Below are positions 1 through 9,623 of a DNA stretch of 64,000 nucleotides, in pieces. The position numbers and the translations under genes were made by a program. Source of the stretch: Candidatus Kryptobacter tengchongensis (GTDB taxonomy: Bacteria > Bacteroidota > Ignavibacteria > Kryptoniales > Kryptoniaceae); the NCBI GenBank assembly GCA_001485605.1, contig FAON01000009.1:1-64000 (forward strand), read 5' to 3'. The notes beneath the pieces were generated by a model. The model did not search any database and was not told where the DNA came from. It worked only from the letters and a program-made list of their open reading frames with translations. Numbering within the stretch: the stretch's first letter is position 1; the number at the start of each line of letters is the position of its first letter.

Positions 1-31
1 AATTTTTACACCTTACCCTCACACCAACCCT

Positions 32-412
32 TCACCCCCCCCATAAAATTTTCAAATAATCCTGAACCAATTTTTCCTTAACTCCAAAATTCTCATCCAA
101 CTTTCTTTTAAACTCTAACGGTGAAATACCCAATCTCCTTTTAAAAGCACCTCTAAAAGTTCTAATTCTATAATAGCCACATTCTTTACAAACATTTTTA
201 AAATTAACTCCCTCCGAAATTAACTTTATCGCTTTTTCAAGGCGAAATGTTTCAATGAGTTTATGCAAAGTTATTCCGTAATTTTCAGCAATGAAATCAT
301 ATAAATATGAAACTGAGACATTGAAATAACTCGCTACCTCAATTACACCGAAATTCTGATTTGAAATATTCTCCCGAATGACTTTTTCCAGATTTCTCTT
401 ATTAAGAAGCAT
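32..412 (-). CDS. AraC-type DNA-binding domain protein, short
   Basis: Small protein that is essentially only an AraC/XylS DNA-binding domain. Two helix-turn-helix units are visible, the first around the segment 'VIEVASYFNVSVSYLYDFIAE' and the second around 'VCKECGYYRIRTFRGAFKRRLGISPLEFK'. The second follows the family signature of a Phe-rich helix ending in G-hydrophobic-SP-x-E-(F/Y). There is no ligand-sensing domain, so the full-length family size (about 250-300 aa) is not reached. The longest frame starts with TTG at 424. I prefer the ATG at 412, which has GGGGA about 6 nt upstream. It follows the efflux adaptor by about 20 nt on the same strand, so it may be the last gene of the RND operon and a local regulator. 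The target is unknown. Confidence 0.7.
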   Translation of the reverse strand: MLLNKRNLEKVIRENISNQNFGVIEVASYFNVSVSYLYDFIAENYGITLHKLIETFRLEKAIKLISEGVNFKNVCKECGYYRIRTFRGAFKRRLGISPLEFKRKLDENFGVKEKLVQDYLKILWGG

Positions 413-433
413 AATCATCCCCAATTTTAATTT

Positions 434-1678
434 TCATTTTATGATTCTGACTTTTGAATCGTGTGCGAGGTTATAGTTTCCCTCAACGATTATAGTATCC
501 CCGGGGCTTATCCCACTTTTTATCTCGTAAAATTGCTCATTTTCACGACCAAGTTCAACATAAAACCATTTAGAGCGTCCTTGATCTTTGCCATCGCCTT
601 GATAAACAAACACAACTGGTCTGTTATCCCGCATAACAACTGCCCGTCTTGGGATGATCAAGACATTTTTATAAACTTCGCTCTGAATTCTCACTGTTCC
701 GAACATGCCAGGTTTTATTTTATGCTCGGGATTTTCAACTTCTATTATAACTTTTCCAAGCCGTCTTTCAATATCAATATAAGGGTTTATTTCAACAACT
801 TTACCTTTGAAAATCTTCCCGGGATAAGCAACGAATTCCACCTCAGCTATATTTCCAGGGCTAATCTTTGCCACCTGCATTTCTGTTAACTCAGAGATTA
901 TTCTAACTTTTGATATATCAACAAGCTTCATACATTTTTGCCCGGCTGTGACATAACCCCCGGGCGTCAATTCGCAATCAGCTATATATCCCGAAAATGG
1001 AGCTTTTATCTCCGTATAGCTTAAATTTAATTTCGCCCTTTCAAATTCAATCAGGGCTCTATTTAAACCACTTTTATTTGCGATCACATCCTCTCTGTTC
1101 ACATCGCTATAAACAAGCAAAGCTTCGTAATCTCTTTTAACCCTCTCAAGTTCTACTTCACTTATTTGCCCCATTTCAAACTTTTTCTTCATATCTTCAT
1201 AAATAACCCTCAAACTGTCAATTTCCCTTCTAAATCTTTCAGGATTCACACTCCCCGGGACAATACCTAACTTCATAAGGTTATACTCAACTCTCGCATC
1301 AAGCAAATTATTCTCCGCCTGTTTTAATGCCATCTTAAACTCCGTATCATCAATCTTTAAAATTAATTCCCCTTCCGTAATAAACTTGCCATTATAAACA
1401 TTTAAGTTAACAATTTGACCGCTAACTCTTGGGATTATATCAATCTCACGGGCTGGTTTTGCTAAACCACCTGCGCTTATCCACTGTATTAGGTCACCCT
1501 TCCTTGCAACATCAACTTTAACTGGAAAAATTATTTCACCCGTTTCTACTTCTTTTAAAGTCGCAATTTCCTCATCACTACCCCCAGATAAAATTAATCC
1601 CAAAGTTAAGATCACACCACAAATTATGAAGATGCCGACGAAGATTAAAAACCTCTTAAGTGAAATTTTTCCCACCAT
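434..1678 (-). CDS. RND efflux periplasmic adaptor (membrane fusion protein, HlyD/AcrA family)
   Basis: Adaptor subunit linking an inner-membrane RND pump to an outer-membrane channel. Residues about 8-30 form one hydrophobic anchor or uncleaved signal. A biotinyl-lipoyl-like half follows ('IVNLNVYNGKFITEGELILKID'), then an alpha-helical hairpin of about 100 residues, the second lipoyl half ('APFSGYIADCELTPGGYVTAGQ') and beta-barrel domains with the typical 'IKPGMFGTVRI' stretch. The longest frame opens at a GTG at 1687 that lies inside an AGGTG ribosome-binding sequence, so I take the ATG at 1678, 8-9 nt downstream of it. It follows the second RND permease by about 16 nt. No TolC-like gene is present, so the outer channel must be encoded elsewhere. 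Substrate unknown. Confidence 0.88.
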   Translation of the reverse strand: MVGKISLKRFLIFVGIFIICGVILTLGLILSGGSDEEIATLKEVETGEIIFPVKVDVARKGDLIQWISAGGLAKPAREIDIIPRVSGQIVNLNVYNGKFITEGELILKIDDTEFKMALKQAENNLLDARVEYNLMKLGIVPGSVNPERFRREIDSLRVIYEDMKKKFEMGQISEVELERVKRDYEALLVYSDVNREDVIANKSGLNRALIEFERAKLNLSYTEIKAPFSGYIADCELTPGGYVTAGQKCMKLVDISKVRIISELTEMQVAKISPGNIAEVEFVAYPGKIFKGKVVEINPYIDIERRLGKVIIEVENPEHKIKPGMFGTVRIQSEVYKNVLIIPRRAVVMRDNRPVVFVYQGDGKDQGRSKWFYVELGRENEQFYEIKSGISPGDTIIVEGNYNLAHDSKVRIIK

Positions 1679-1694
1679 ATTCAACACCTATAAT

Positions 1695-4600
1695 TTATTT
1701 AACGATAATTTTGTAAAATACCGGGATGACGAAGAGAGTAATTAACATTGAAAACAAAAGCCCACCCGAAACAGCAATAGCAAACGGATACCAGAGTGAA
1801 TATATATTCTTTGTAAAAACAAATGGTATAAATCCAGCTATCGTCGTAAAATTTGTTATCAAAATTGGTCTAACCCTGCTAAAAGAAGCCGATATCAGAA
1901 TATCGTCATAAACTAAATCTTTAACCTTAACACCTGATTTTGAAATTGAATTTGCCATCTTATCAACAAGAATTATTCCATTATTAACAGATAGACCTAT
2001 TAAAAGTATAAGACCTGCATACCCGCCTCTACCGAAATTAACATCAAAAAGGTAAAACACAGCAAATAAACCTATTAGAGACATAGGAACAGATAATATT
2101 ATGACAAATGGCTTCTTAAAAGATTCATAAAGCGAGGCGGTGATCATAAAAACAAGGCAAACGGAGACAATTGCAATTAATATCAGTGGTATTTTCTCCC
2201 TTTCACCAAATGAAAATAAATACTCAGGTCTTTTCACCTCATATCCAGGAGGAATTTTAACACTTTTTATAACAGCATCTGTAAATTTATTTCCGTAATG
2301 ATAAGGACCTTTGAAGTTAAAGGTCACATATCTTGTATATTGTTGATTTTCACGGCGTATTTCTGGCATCGTCGGGACAAACTCAACTTTTAAAACATCA
2401 CCTAATTTTATACTTCTATCTCTTATCACGAAATCAGATTCTAAAAGATCTCTTACATCAATTCCGGTATCCATACTTCCCGATTTTGAAATGTTGATTT
2501 TCAATCCAACCTTTTGATTCTGTATCTTCACATCAAAATTTCCAAGCGACATTCTTAATTTCCCAGCGATAAAATAAATCAACTCACCAAGATTAATTCC
2601 GTATTTGCCGAGCTTTTCTCTATCAATGGAAGCAACGATTTCATATTCCTTTGACATCCATGGCACTCTATCAAGTTCAATATCCGAAACCCTTGGATTT
2701 TGTGAAAGGATTTCACCTATGTTCTGCGCTATTTGTTTTACGACATCATAATTGTAACCAAGAATTTGAATTGAAAAACTTGGTGCAAGCTCTCCGCCTG
2801 AATAAAAACCGGGTCCAAATCCGTAAACAGATGTCGTAAATCCACTTGTTTGAGCACATAACGAAACCAAATTTTCCTTGATTATATAGGGTATTGATGT
2901 CATCGCAATTTTATCGTTGAAATCAACCCTTATAGTGGCGTATCTACTGGATATCCAAGAGGTGAACTTTTCTATGTAATTAAGGTTTTTTTCTAATTGT
3001 TTTTCAATTTTTCTAACAAACTCATCAACTCTTGAAATCTCTGTGCCTTGAGGTGCCATTATGCTAACCACTATGTATGTCTCGGCACCCCATCTCCACA
3101 ACTCGCCTTTGTAAACATACTTGAAAAAAAGATGTGATGTCCCCCCAAGTATATGGTCAATATAAGGTCTAACACTGCTATAAAATTCACTTGAAAAAAT
3201 CTTATTGTAAAGTCCTGCGATTTTAACAAGTGAAATTTTCCGCCCAAAAATTTTAAAGCTATCTTTACCCTCCTTTATCTCAATTTTTTCTGGCAACATC
3301 CACACAGGCAAACCGAAAAGCAAGATAATCAAAGAAAGGACAAGCCATTTATGATGTAAATTCCAGCGCAAAATTTTCGTATAAATATCTGAAAGAAACT
3401 TCAAAATCCAAGTTTTGTTCTTCGGCTTAACCCTGTTTAAAACCTTGAGCGAAGCAATTGGTACAAAAGTCAACGAGACCAAGAGAGAAAAAATAATAAC
3501 AAAACCAGCAGTAATTGCAAACTGAATAAAGTATGGCTTCAAATTTTCAGGAAGCAGGAAAACAGGTATAAGGGCACCAACTGTTGTAACCGAAGCTGCG
3601 ATAACAGGCAATCTCATTTCATTAACCGCTGTAAGGATGATCTCAACACCAAATTCTCTCCGCTCCTCAAAGTATCTTTGTATGTTTTCAAAAATCACAG
3701 TTGAATTATCAATTACTATCCCAAAAGATAAAGCCAGCGCCGAAAGAGTTATTATGTTAAGCCCAATTCCAGTGGCATATAAAAACACAATCGCACCTGA
3801 GATAGAAAAAATAACCGCGAGAAAGACAATAAACGACGAAATGATGTTCCGCAAAAACAAAACAAGAATTAAAATAATAAATCCAGCGGAGATAAAAGCT
3901 TTACTTGCAAGCTCTCTTATCTCTATCTTTATATCCTTGCTTCTATCGTAAACCTTTTCAATTCCAATTTTTAAACCGTATCTTGAGCTTATTAAATCTT
4001 CTAACTCATTAATTTTCTCATCAACTAAGTTCGCAACTTTTATCATATTTATTCCAGGCTCTTTGTCAATCTCAAGGCTCAAAGAAGGCATTCCATTTAT
4101 CCTTAAATAATTGATGGGTTCAGATATTGTATCGGAAACATTTGCAAAGTCAGAAAGTTTTACATAAATCCCTTGTTTATTTGCAATTTTGATATTTCTA
4201 ATTTCATCAACATCGTTGAAATAATTCCCGGTGTAAATGAAGTGTCTAACATTCCCATCGTCAACATAGCCAGCAAGGCTGTAAATTTGATATTCATCTA
4301 ACATTTTTATAAGTTCAGATACGCTGACTTTAAAATTTTTTAGCTTTTCTTCATCAACATTTATCAAAATTTCCCTTTTAACTCCTCCAAATACTCTCAC
4401 ATTTGCAACACCCTTTATCCCCAAAAGCGAAGGTTTAATTATTTCATCAACTATCTTTTGAATTGTTGTAATTTCAGCATCACCATAAATGCTGAGGCTC
4501 ATAAACCCCTGAAGCTCTTCAAACTCCGATGGCACATATTTTTGAATTTGTGGATATCCAGCTCCTTCAGGAAAAGTTCTGTAAATAGAGGCAAGCTTTT

Positions 4601-4922
4601 CAGATAGCTCAAGCCGTGCGAAATCAATGTCAACATTTTTCTGAAACTCAATTTCAACCCACGAATTCCCCTCCCGAGTTCTTGATGAAACTTTCTTCAC
4701 ACCATTGACCGTTACCGCAACTTCTTCAATCTTAGTGGTGATAAATCTTTCAACCAATTCAGCGGAAACACCATACCAATTTGTGACAACATAAAGCCTT
4801 GGGAAATCAACCTCGGGGGTTATCTCAATTGCAATTTGAGTAAATGAGAAAAACATTAAGACCAAAAGCGTAAAATAAAACATCAAGACGGTAACAGGTC
4901 TTTTTAAAATTTTCTCAATCAT
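1695..4922 (-). CDS. RND efflux permease (second of a tandem pair)
   Basis: Inner-membrane resistance-nodulation-division transporter of 1075 aa, a normal length for HAE-type pumps. The N-terminus has the first TM and the porter-domain signature 'WYGVSAELVERFITTKIEEV'. TM2-TM6 lie around residues 335-495 and the second bundle around 905-1075. The TM4 proton-relay motif reads 'GIVIDNSTVIFEN', keeping one Asp of the AcrB Asp pair with the second replaced by Asn. The TM10 equivalent is 'VNNGIILVD'. It sits between the first permease (14 nt upstream) and the adaptor, so the pump may be heteromeric like MdtBC. That is inference; two homotrimeric pumps sharing one adaptor is the alternative. Substrate cannot be told from sequence. 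Confidence 0.9.
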   Translation of the reverse strand: MIEKILKRPVTVLMFYFTLLVLMFFSFTQIAIEITPEVDFPRLYVVTNWYGVSAELVERFITTKIEEVAVTVNGVKKVSSRTREGNSWVEIEFQKNVDIDFARLELSEKLASIYRTFPEGAGYPQIQKYVPSEFEELQGFMSLSIYGDAEITTIQKIVDEIIKPSLLGIKGVANVRVFGGVKREILINVDEEKLKNFKVSVSELIKMLDEYQIYSLAGYVDDGNVRHFIYTGNYFNDVDEIRNIKIANKQGIYVKLSDFANVSDTISEPINYLRINGMPSLSLEIDKEPGINMIKVANLVDEKINELEDLISSRYGLKIGIEKVYDRSKDIKIEIRELASKAFISAGFIILILVLFLRNIISSFIVFLAVIFSISGAIVFLYATGIGLNIITLSALALSFGIVIDNSTVIFENIQRYFEERREFGVEIILTAVNEMRLPVIAASVTTVGALIPVFLLPENLKPYFIQFAITAGFVIIFSLLVSLTFVPIASLKVLNRVKPKNKTWILKFLSDIYTKILRWNLHHKWLVLSLIILLFGLPVWMLPEKIEIKEGKDSFKIFGRKISLVKIAGLYNKIFSSEFYSSVRPYIDHILGGTSHLFFKYVYKGELWRWGAETYIVVSIMAPQGTEISRVDEFVRKIEKQLEKNLNYIEKFTSWISSRYATIRVDFNDKIAMTSIPYIIKENLVSLCAQTSGFTTSVYGFGPGFYSGGELAPSFSIQILGYNYDVVKQIAQNIGEILSQNPRVSDIELDRVPWMSKEYEIVASIDREKLGKYGINLGELIYFIAGKLRMSLGNFDVKIQNQKVGLKINISKSGSMDTGIDVRDLLESDFVIRDRSIKLGDVLKVEFVPTMPEIRRENQQYTRYVTFNFKGPYHYGNKFTDAVIKSVKIPPGYEVKRPEYLFSFGEREKIPLILIAIVSVCLVFMITASLYESFKKPFVIILSVPMSLIGLFAVFYLFDVNFGRGGYAGLILLIGLSVNNGIILVDKMANSISKSGVKVKDLVYDDILISASFSRVRPILITNFTTIAGFIPFVFTKNIYSLWYPFAIAVSGGLLFSMLITLFVIPVFYKIIVK

Positions 4923-4936
4923 GAGGGTTCACAGAT

Positions 4937-7900
4937 TTATCTTCCCTTTAGAGAAAACCTATCAAAATAGGTATAAACGACAGGAATTATAAAAAGCGTG
5001 AAAACAGTTGATGCAATTAAACCTCCGATTACAGGATAACTTATCGCAACCGCAAGCTCAAGCCCTTTCCCAAAGCCAACGAGAAGTGGAATAATGCCAA
5101 GTATAGTTGTAATCGTTGTCATCACGATCGGTCTAAACCTTTTCTTCATACCATCAATTATTGAATCCTCAAGCGACATGCCATTTCTTCGGTTTGATAT
5201 TATAAGGTCAACAGCAATCACAGCATCGTTATCTATTGCACCGAGCATTATGACAAGTCCAACTATTGACATCACATTATAACTTTGCCCCGCAAGATAC
5301 ATCGCTATGAAAGCTCCAACAAGGGCAAGCGGGCTTGTCAACAAAATGACAAATGGATAAACAACCGATTCATATTCAGAAGCAAGTATCATATAAACTA
5401 TAAAAATTGAAAGCAAAATTATGATCAAAAGATTTCTATATGACTCGTAAATTTCCTCAATCTTTCCACCAGTTTTAATTGAAACGCCAGGGTATTTTAA
5501 CTCAATATCTTTGAGCATATCGCTTATTTGTTTATTTACCGCAAAGATATTTCCACCTTTTGAATTTGCAGATACAAGAGCTACTCTCGTCCCATTTTCA
5601 TGATAAATCTCACTTAATCCCTGCTTCTTTTCTATTTTTACAATGGATTGAACAGGAACTGATGGCGAAATCTTCAAATTGTTAGCCCTCAAACTATAAT
5701 TTAAAAGTGAAAATAAGGCGTTTTCATCCCCTGATTTATCAGAGATAATACGAATTGGTATTCGCTCGTTAAACCTACTAATGTAAGTAGCAACCTTGCC
5801 CCTCAAGTAGCTTGTCACTTCAGAAACAACCTCTGAACTACTTATGCCATATTTCTCAATAATAGATTTATCAACAAGTATTTTCACCTGCGGATTGCCT
5901 GGACCAGGGATAATCTTTATATCGGCTATATTTGGGATCTTTTCAATTTTCTCGGATATATCTTTTGCGATGAAAAGCAATGAATCAAATGATAAATTCA
6001 CAAACCCTTTCCAAGCAATTTTTATGGCGATATCATCTTCCGCAGTCTGAAGGATTCTTTCAAATGTCGTACCCCTTCTTTGAAGTGAAATTTCAGCACC
6101 GAGCGAGTTTAAGGTTTTAATTAAACCACTTCTATCAAAATAAGAACGAACCTTATGTATAACATCATCAACTTTGTATTCAGGTTTTATTTTCACATAG
6201 ATCTTAGCTTTATTTAAACTTGCAAACAAAATGCTAAAATAATCCTCCTGTGAAGAAATGCCGATATCCGAAACAACAGCCTGAATTTCGTTCATGCTTA
6301 ACAATTCCCTTTCAACTATCCCGACAACATCTGAAATAGCTTCAAGGGTTGAGCCATAGGGCATGTTTATTTCTACCATAAATCGGCTTTGGTCAATATC
6401 TGGGGCTTGTTCAGCCTTGATGAGAAAGGCTACGAAAAGCGAAATTAAAGTTAAAACCACCACTACAACCAAAACCACCACTTTATTTCTTAACATCCAC
6501 CTTAAGATGAATAGATATGAAGCCAAAAACTTTTCATAAATCTTGATAAGGAAATTCTCTTTAATCTTGGCTTCCTCTTTTTTGTCTTTTAATCTTAAAA
6601 GAAGAGAGGGAACCAGCATCACTGCGACAACAAGAGAAGATATAAGTGAGAAGGTCATCGTAAGTCCCATGTCAAGGAAAAGCTTTTGAGCGATCCCTTT
6701 GACCAGAACAACAGGCAAAAATATGGCAACATTTGTAAATGTCGCTGCTGAAACGGCAAGATTTATCTCCCTTGCACCTTTTAAAATTGCATCTTTAACA
6801 CTTAACCCCTGTTCCCTTAATCTTGTGAAATTTTCAACTATGATCACCGCATTATCCCCGATCATCCCGATCCCAAGCGCAAGCCCAGTGAGCGAAATTA
6901 TGTTGAAATTTATTCCTGCAAGATACATCATCATAACCGTGGCAAGAATTGAAAACGGGGTAACCATTCCAATTATCATTGGATATCTCCAATCACGCAG
7001 GAACAGGAAAAGCACGAGAAAAGCAAGCAAAGCTCCCCAGAAAATCGCTTGCTCAATATCAGAAATTGACTTCTTTATAAATTCCGCATGATCAAAAACA
7101 GTCTCAATTTTAATTTCAGGATAATCCCTAACAAGCTCGGATATAACTTTGGACACTTTTTCACTTACTTTTACCGTATTTGCGAACGCTTCCTTTTTCA
7201 CAAAAATTAGAATTGTTTCATTCCCATTCAATCTCGTCAACCCTTGCCTTTCCGAAAAACCTTCAACAACCTTTGCTACTTCAAATAAGCGAACATCAGC
7301 GCCCTGACCTTTTTTAATAACAACAGTTTCAATATCTTTTAGGCTTTGGAATTCAGAAGCAACACGGAACGGATATCTAAAACTTCCTTGTTTTATCGTT
7401 CCACCAGCAATACTTATATTTGAATTTTTCAATGCGTTCGCAATATCATCAAAGTTCAAATTGAACGATTTCATTTTTTCAACATCAACGATAACCAAAA
7501 TTTCCTTACTATATCCACCAGCCACAACCGCTTGAGAAACCCCCTCAATTTGTTCAAGTCTTCTCTTCACAAGAGCTTCTGCAAACTCCTTCAAATCCGC
7601 AATCTCTTCCTTTGATACATCTCTGTTCAAATAAGTCAAAGCAATGGTTATTATTGATTCAGACGAAGGATCAATTTTAACAATTGTGGGTCTCCCCGCA
7701 TCTTCTGGTAAAGATTGTCTTACAGCATCAAGTTTTTCCCTTACCTCAAGCATTGCATAATCAATATCTGTTCCCCAGTAAAACTGCAAACGAACAAGCG
7801 AAAGCCCCTCACGTGAAATTGAAGTGACTTTCTTAACACCCTCAACTGTTCCAAGAATTGATTCAATTGGCTCCGTTACCTGCTTTTCCACCTCCTCAGA

Positions 7901-8065
7901 TGAAGCTCCCGGATATATTGTTTGAACAAGAAGCTCGGGAATTTGTATAGGTGGGAGAAAATCAACACTTATGTAAAATAAAGCAATTGAACCAAGCACA
8001 GCAATCCCAACGAAAAACATCGCTACCGTAATAGGGCGATTTACCGAAATCTCGGTCAGAGACAT
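4937..8065 (-). CDS. RND efflux permease (first of a tandem pair)
   Basis: RND family inner-membrane permease, 1042 aa. The N-terminal 'SVNRPITVAMFFVGIAVLGS' and porter signature 'YPGASSEEVEKQVTEPIES' are typical. TM4 reads 'GIGMIGDNAVIIVEN', with a single Asp followed by Asn where AcrB has two Asp. The TM10 motif is 'GAIDNDAVIAVDL', more acidic than the usual 'VNNAILLVD', which may alter proton coupling. The ATG at 8065 has a GGTG sequence about 9 nt upstream. It is the first pump gene of the minus-strand cluster and lies 64 nt after the cysS stop, so it may read through from cysS or use a promoter inside that gap. Drug, bile-acid, metal or lipid export are all possible. Confidence 0.9.
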   Translation of the reverse strand: MSLTEISVNRPITVAMFFVGIAVLGSIALFYISVDFLPPIQIPELLVQTIYPGASSEEVEKQVTEPIESILGTVEGVKKVTSISREGLSLVRLQFYWGTDIDYAMLEVREKLDAVRQSLPEDAGRPTIVKIDPSSESIITIALTYLNRDVSKEEIADLKEFAEALVKRRLEQIEGVSQAVVAGGYSKEILVIVDVEKMKSFNLNFDDIANALKNSNISIAGGTIKQGSFRYPFRVASEFQSLKDIETVVIKKGQGADVRLFEVAKVVEGFSERQGLTRLNGNETILIFVKKEAFANTVKVSEKVSKVISELVRDYPEIKIETVFDHAEFIKKSISDIEQAIFWGALLAFLVLFLFLRDWRYPMIIGMVTPFSILATVMMMYLAGINFNIISLTGLALGIGMIGDNAVIIVENFTRLREQGLSVKDAILKGAREINLAVSAATFTNVAIFLPVVLVKGIAQKLFLDMGLTMTFSLISSLVVAVMLVPSLLLRLKDKKEEAKIKENFLIKIYEKFLASYLFILRWMLRNKVVVLVVVVVLTLISLFVAFLIKAEQAPDIDQSRFMVEINMPYGSTLEAISDVVGIVERELLSMNEIQAVVSDIGISSQEDYFSILFASLNKAKIYVKIKPEYKVDDVIHKVRSYFDRSGLIKTLNSLGAEISLQRRGTTFERILQTAEDDIAIKIAWKGFVNLSFDSLLFIAKDISEKIEKIPNIADIKIIPGPGNPQVKILVDKSIIEKYGISSSEVVSEVTSYLRGKVATYISRFNERIPIRIISDKSGDENALFSLLNYSLRANNLKISPSVPVQSIVKIEKKQGLSEIYHENGTRVALVSANSKGGNIFAVNKQISDMLKDIELKYPGVSIKTGGKIEEIYESYRNLLIIILLSIFIVYMILASEYESVVYPFVILLTSPLALVGAFIAMYLAGQSYNVMSIVGLVIMLGAIDNDAVIAVDLIISNRRNGMSLEDSIIDGMKKRFRPIVMTTITTILGIIPLLVGFGKGLELAVAISYPVIGGLIASTVFTLFIIPVVYTYFDRFSLKGR

Positions 8066-8129
8066 AAAAACGCACCACTTTATTTCCTGGGGTTATCCAG
8101 CTTTCATTGGTTTATAAAAACGAAATCCA

Positions 8130-9596
8130 TCACAATGTCTCTATCTTCTCAACGAATCGCCATATTGTTGTCCCATCTTTTCTGTCTTCAAGCACAATTC
8201 CGAGGTTTTTCAGTTCGCTTCTAACCCAGTCAGCAAGTTCCCAATTTTTATCCGCACGTGCTTTCGCCCTTATTTTGAGAAGAAGTTCAATTAATTGACT
8301 TTCAACGCCTGAACTCAGTCCCCCACCTTCAAATTCATCTGGTATTAACCCAAGGATTTTCCCCCCAAATTCTCTATAAAAATCGTCTATTTCTTTAAGA
8401 GATTCCGCAGAGTAAGTTTCACCAAGATTTAGAATTTGATTTACTTCCCTTGAAAGATCAAACAAAACGGAAATCGCAACTGGTGTATTAAAGTCATCAT
8501 CCATTGCTTCAATAAATCTTCGTTTATATTCATCAAGTTTTATCTCGTGCCTCTTTCCATGTTGTGATTTTGAAATTTCATATCTTAACAACTTAACAGT
8601 ATTGTGAAGCTTTTCAAGTCCTTTTCTTGCTGATTCAAGTGCTTCATCGCTGTAATCAACTGGACTTCTATAATGACTTGAAAGGATGAAAAATCTTATC
8701 ACAAGCGGATGATACTTTTTAAACGCATCTTTCAATGTCACGACATTCCCAAGGGACTTGCTCATTTTGACTCCATTCACTGTGACCATATTATTGTGAA
8801 GCCAATATCTAACAAATGGTTTCCCAGTTGCTGCTTCGCTTTGAGCTATTTCAGATTCATGATGCGGGAATTGATTTTCAATCCCACCACCATGAATATC
8901 AAATGTTTCACCAAGATATTTCATGCTCATCGCCGAGCACTCAATATGCCATCCTGGATAACCAACACCCCATGGGCTTTTCCATTTCATTATATGCCCT
9001 GGTTCTGCTCTTTTCCAGAGAGCAAAATCAAAAGGATTTTTCTTTTCACCCCTTACTTCAACCCTCGCACCAGCAATCAAATCCTCAATCTTTTTACCAG
9101 ATAATTTCCCATACTCGGGAAATTTCAAAACATCAAAATAAACAGAACCATTTACTTCATAAGCATAACCCTTGTCAAGCAAAATTTCAATAAGTTCAAT
9201 TTGTTCTGGGATATGCCCGGTTGCACGAGGTGAAATATCAGGTCTTAAATTCCCAAGTTTATCCATGTCCTCAAAATAACTTCTCATATAAATTTCAACA
9301 AGCTCCATTGGCTCAAGTCGCTCTTTTCTCGCTTGAGCTATAATTTTATCCTCCCCTTGATCTGCATTGTCAGTTAAATGACCGACATCAGTTATATTTT
9401 GAACATATCTAACTTTATAACCAAGATATCTCAAATATCTAACTATAACATCAAAAGAGACATAGCTTTTCGCATGCCCCAGATGTGAATGCGCATAAAC
9501 AGTTGGTCCACAAACATACATACGAACAAAGCCATCAACTTCAGGTTTGAATTCCTCTTTCCTTCTTGTCAATGAGTTATAAACTTTAAGAGCCAT
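8130..9596 (-). CDS. cysS: Cysteinyl-tRNA synthetase
   Basis: Class I aminoacyl-tRNA synthetase that charges tRNA-Cys. The HIGH motif is seen as 'HLGH' (in GPTVYAHSHLGHAKS) and KMSKS as 'VKMSKSLGN'. The zinc-binding set is visible as Cys in 'YVCGPTVY', Cys in 'GWHIECSAM', and His/Glu in 'FPHHESEIAQSE'. The C-terminal DALR-like helical domain and the end segment 'LKNLGIVLEDRKDGTTIWRF' are characteristic of bacterial CysS. The longest frame begins with TTG at 9602. The ATG two codons later (9596) gives the standard N-terminus MALKVYNS and is chosen. It lies downstream of recN by 27 nt in the same direction. Confidence 0.97.
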   Translation of the reverse strand: MALKVYNSLTRRKEEFKPEVDGFVRMYVCGPTVYAHSHLGHAKSYVSFDVIVRYLRYLGYKVRYVQNITDVGHLTDNADQGEDKIIAQARKERLEPMELVEIYMRSYFEDMDKLGNLRPDISPRATGHIPEQIELIEILLDKGYAYEVNGSVYFDVLKFPEYGKLSGKKIEDLIAGARVEVRGEKKNPFDFALWKRAEPGHIMKWKSPWGVGYPGWHIECSAMSMKYLGETFDIHGGGIENQFPHHESEIAQSEAATGKPFVRYWLHNNMVTVNGVKMSKSLGNVVTLKDAFKKYHPLVIRFFILSSHYRSPVDYSDEALESARKGLEKLHNTVKLLRYEISKSQHGKRHEIKLDEYKRRFIEAMDDDFNTPVAISVLFDLSREVNQILNLGETYSAESLKEIDDFYREFGGKILGLIPDEFEGGGLSSGVESQLIELLLKIRAKARADKNWELADWVRSELKNLGIVLEDRKDGTTIWRFVEKIETL

Positions 9597-9623
9597 TTTC
9601 AAAGCCGAATTTATTTTTCAAAA

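Noticed and set aside
461-889. 142-aa plus-strand frame opposite the efflux adaptor
   Set aside because: Antisense shadow of a conserved gene with no ribosome-binding site and no recognisable domain.
6699-7091. 130-aa plus-strand frame opposite the RND permease
   Set aside because: Mirror of TM-coding sequence; no start signals or family resemblance.
8709-9193. Two overlapping plus-strand frames opposite cysS
   Set aside because: Composition follows the complementary conserved cysS codons; His/Gln-rich translation is a typical antisense artefact.
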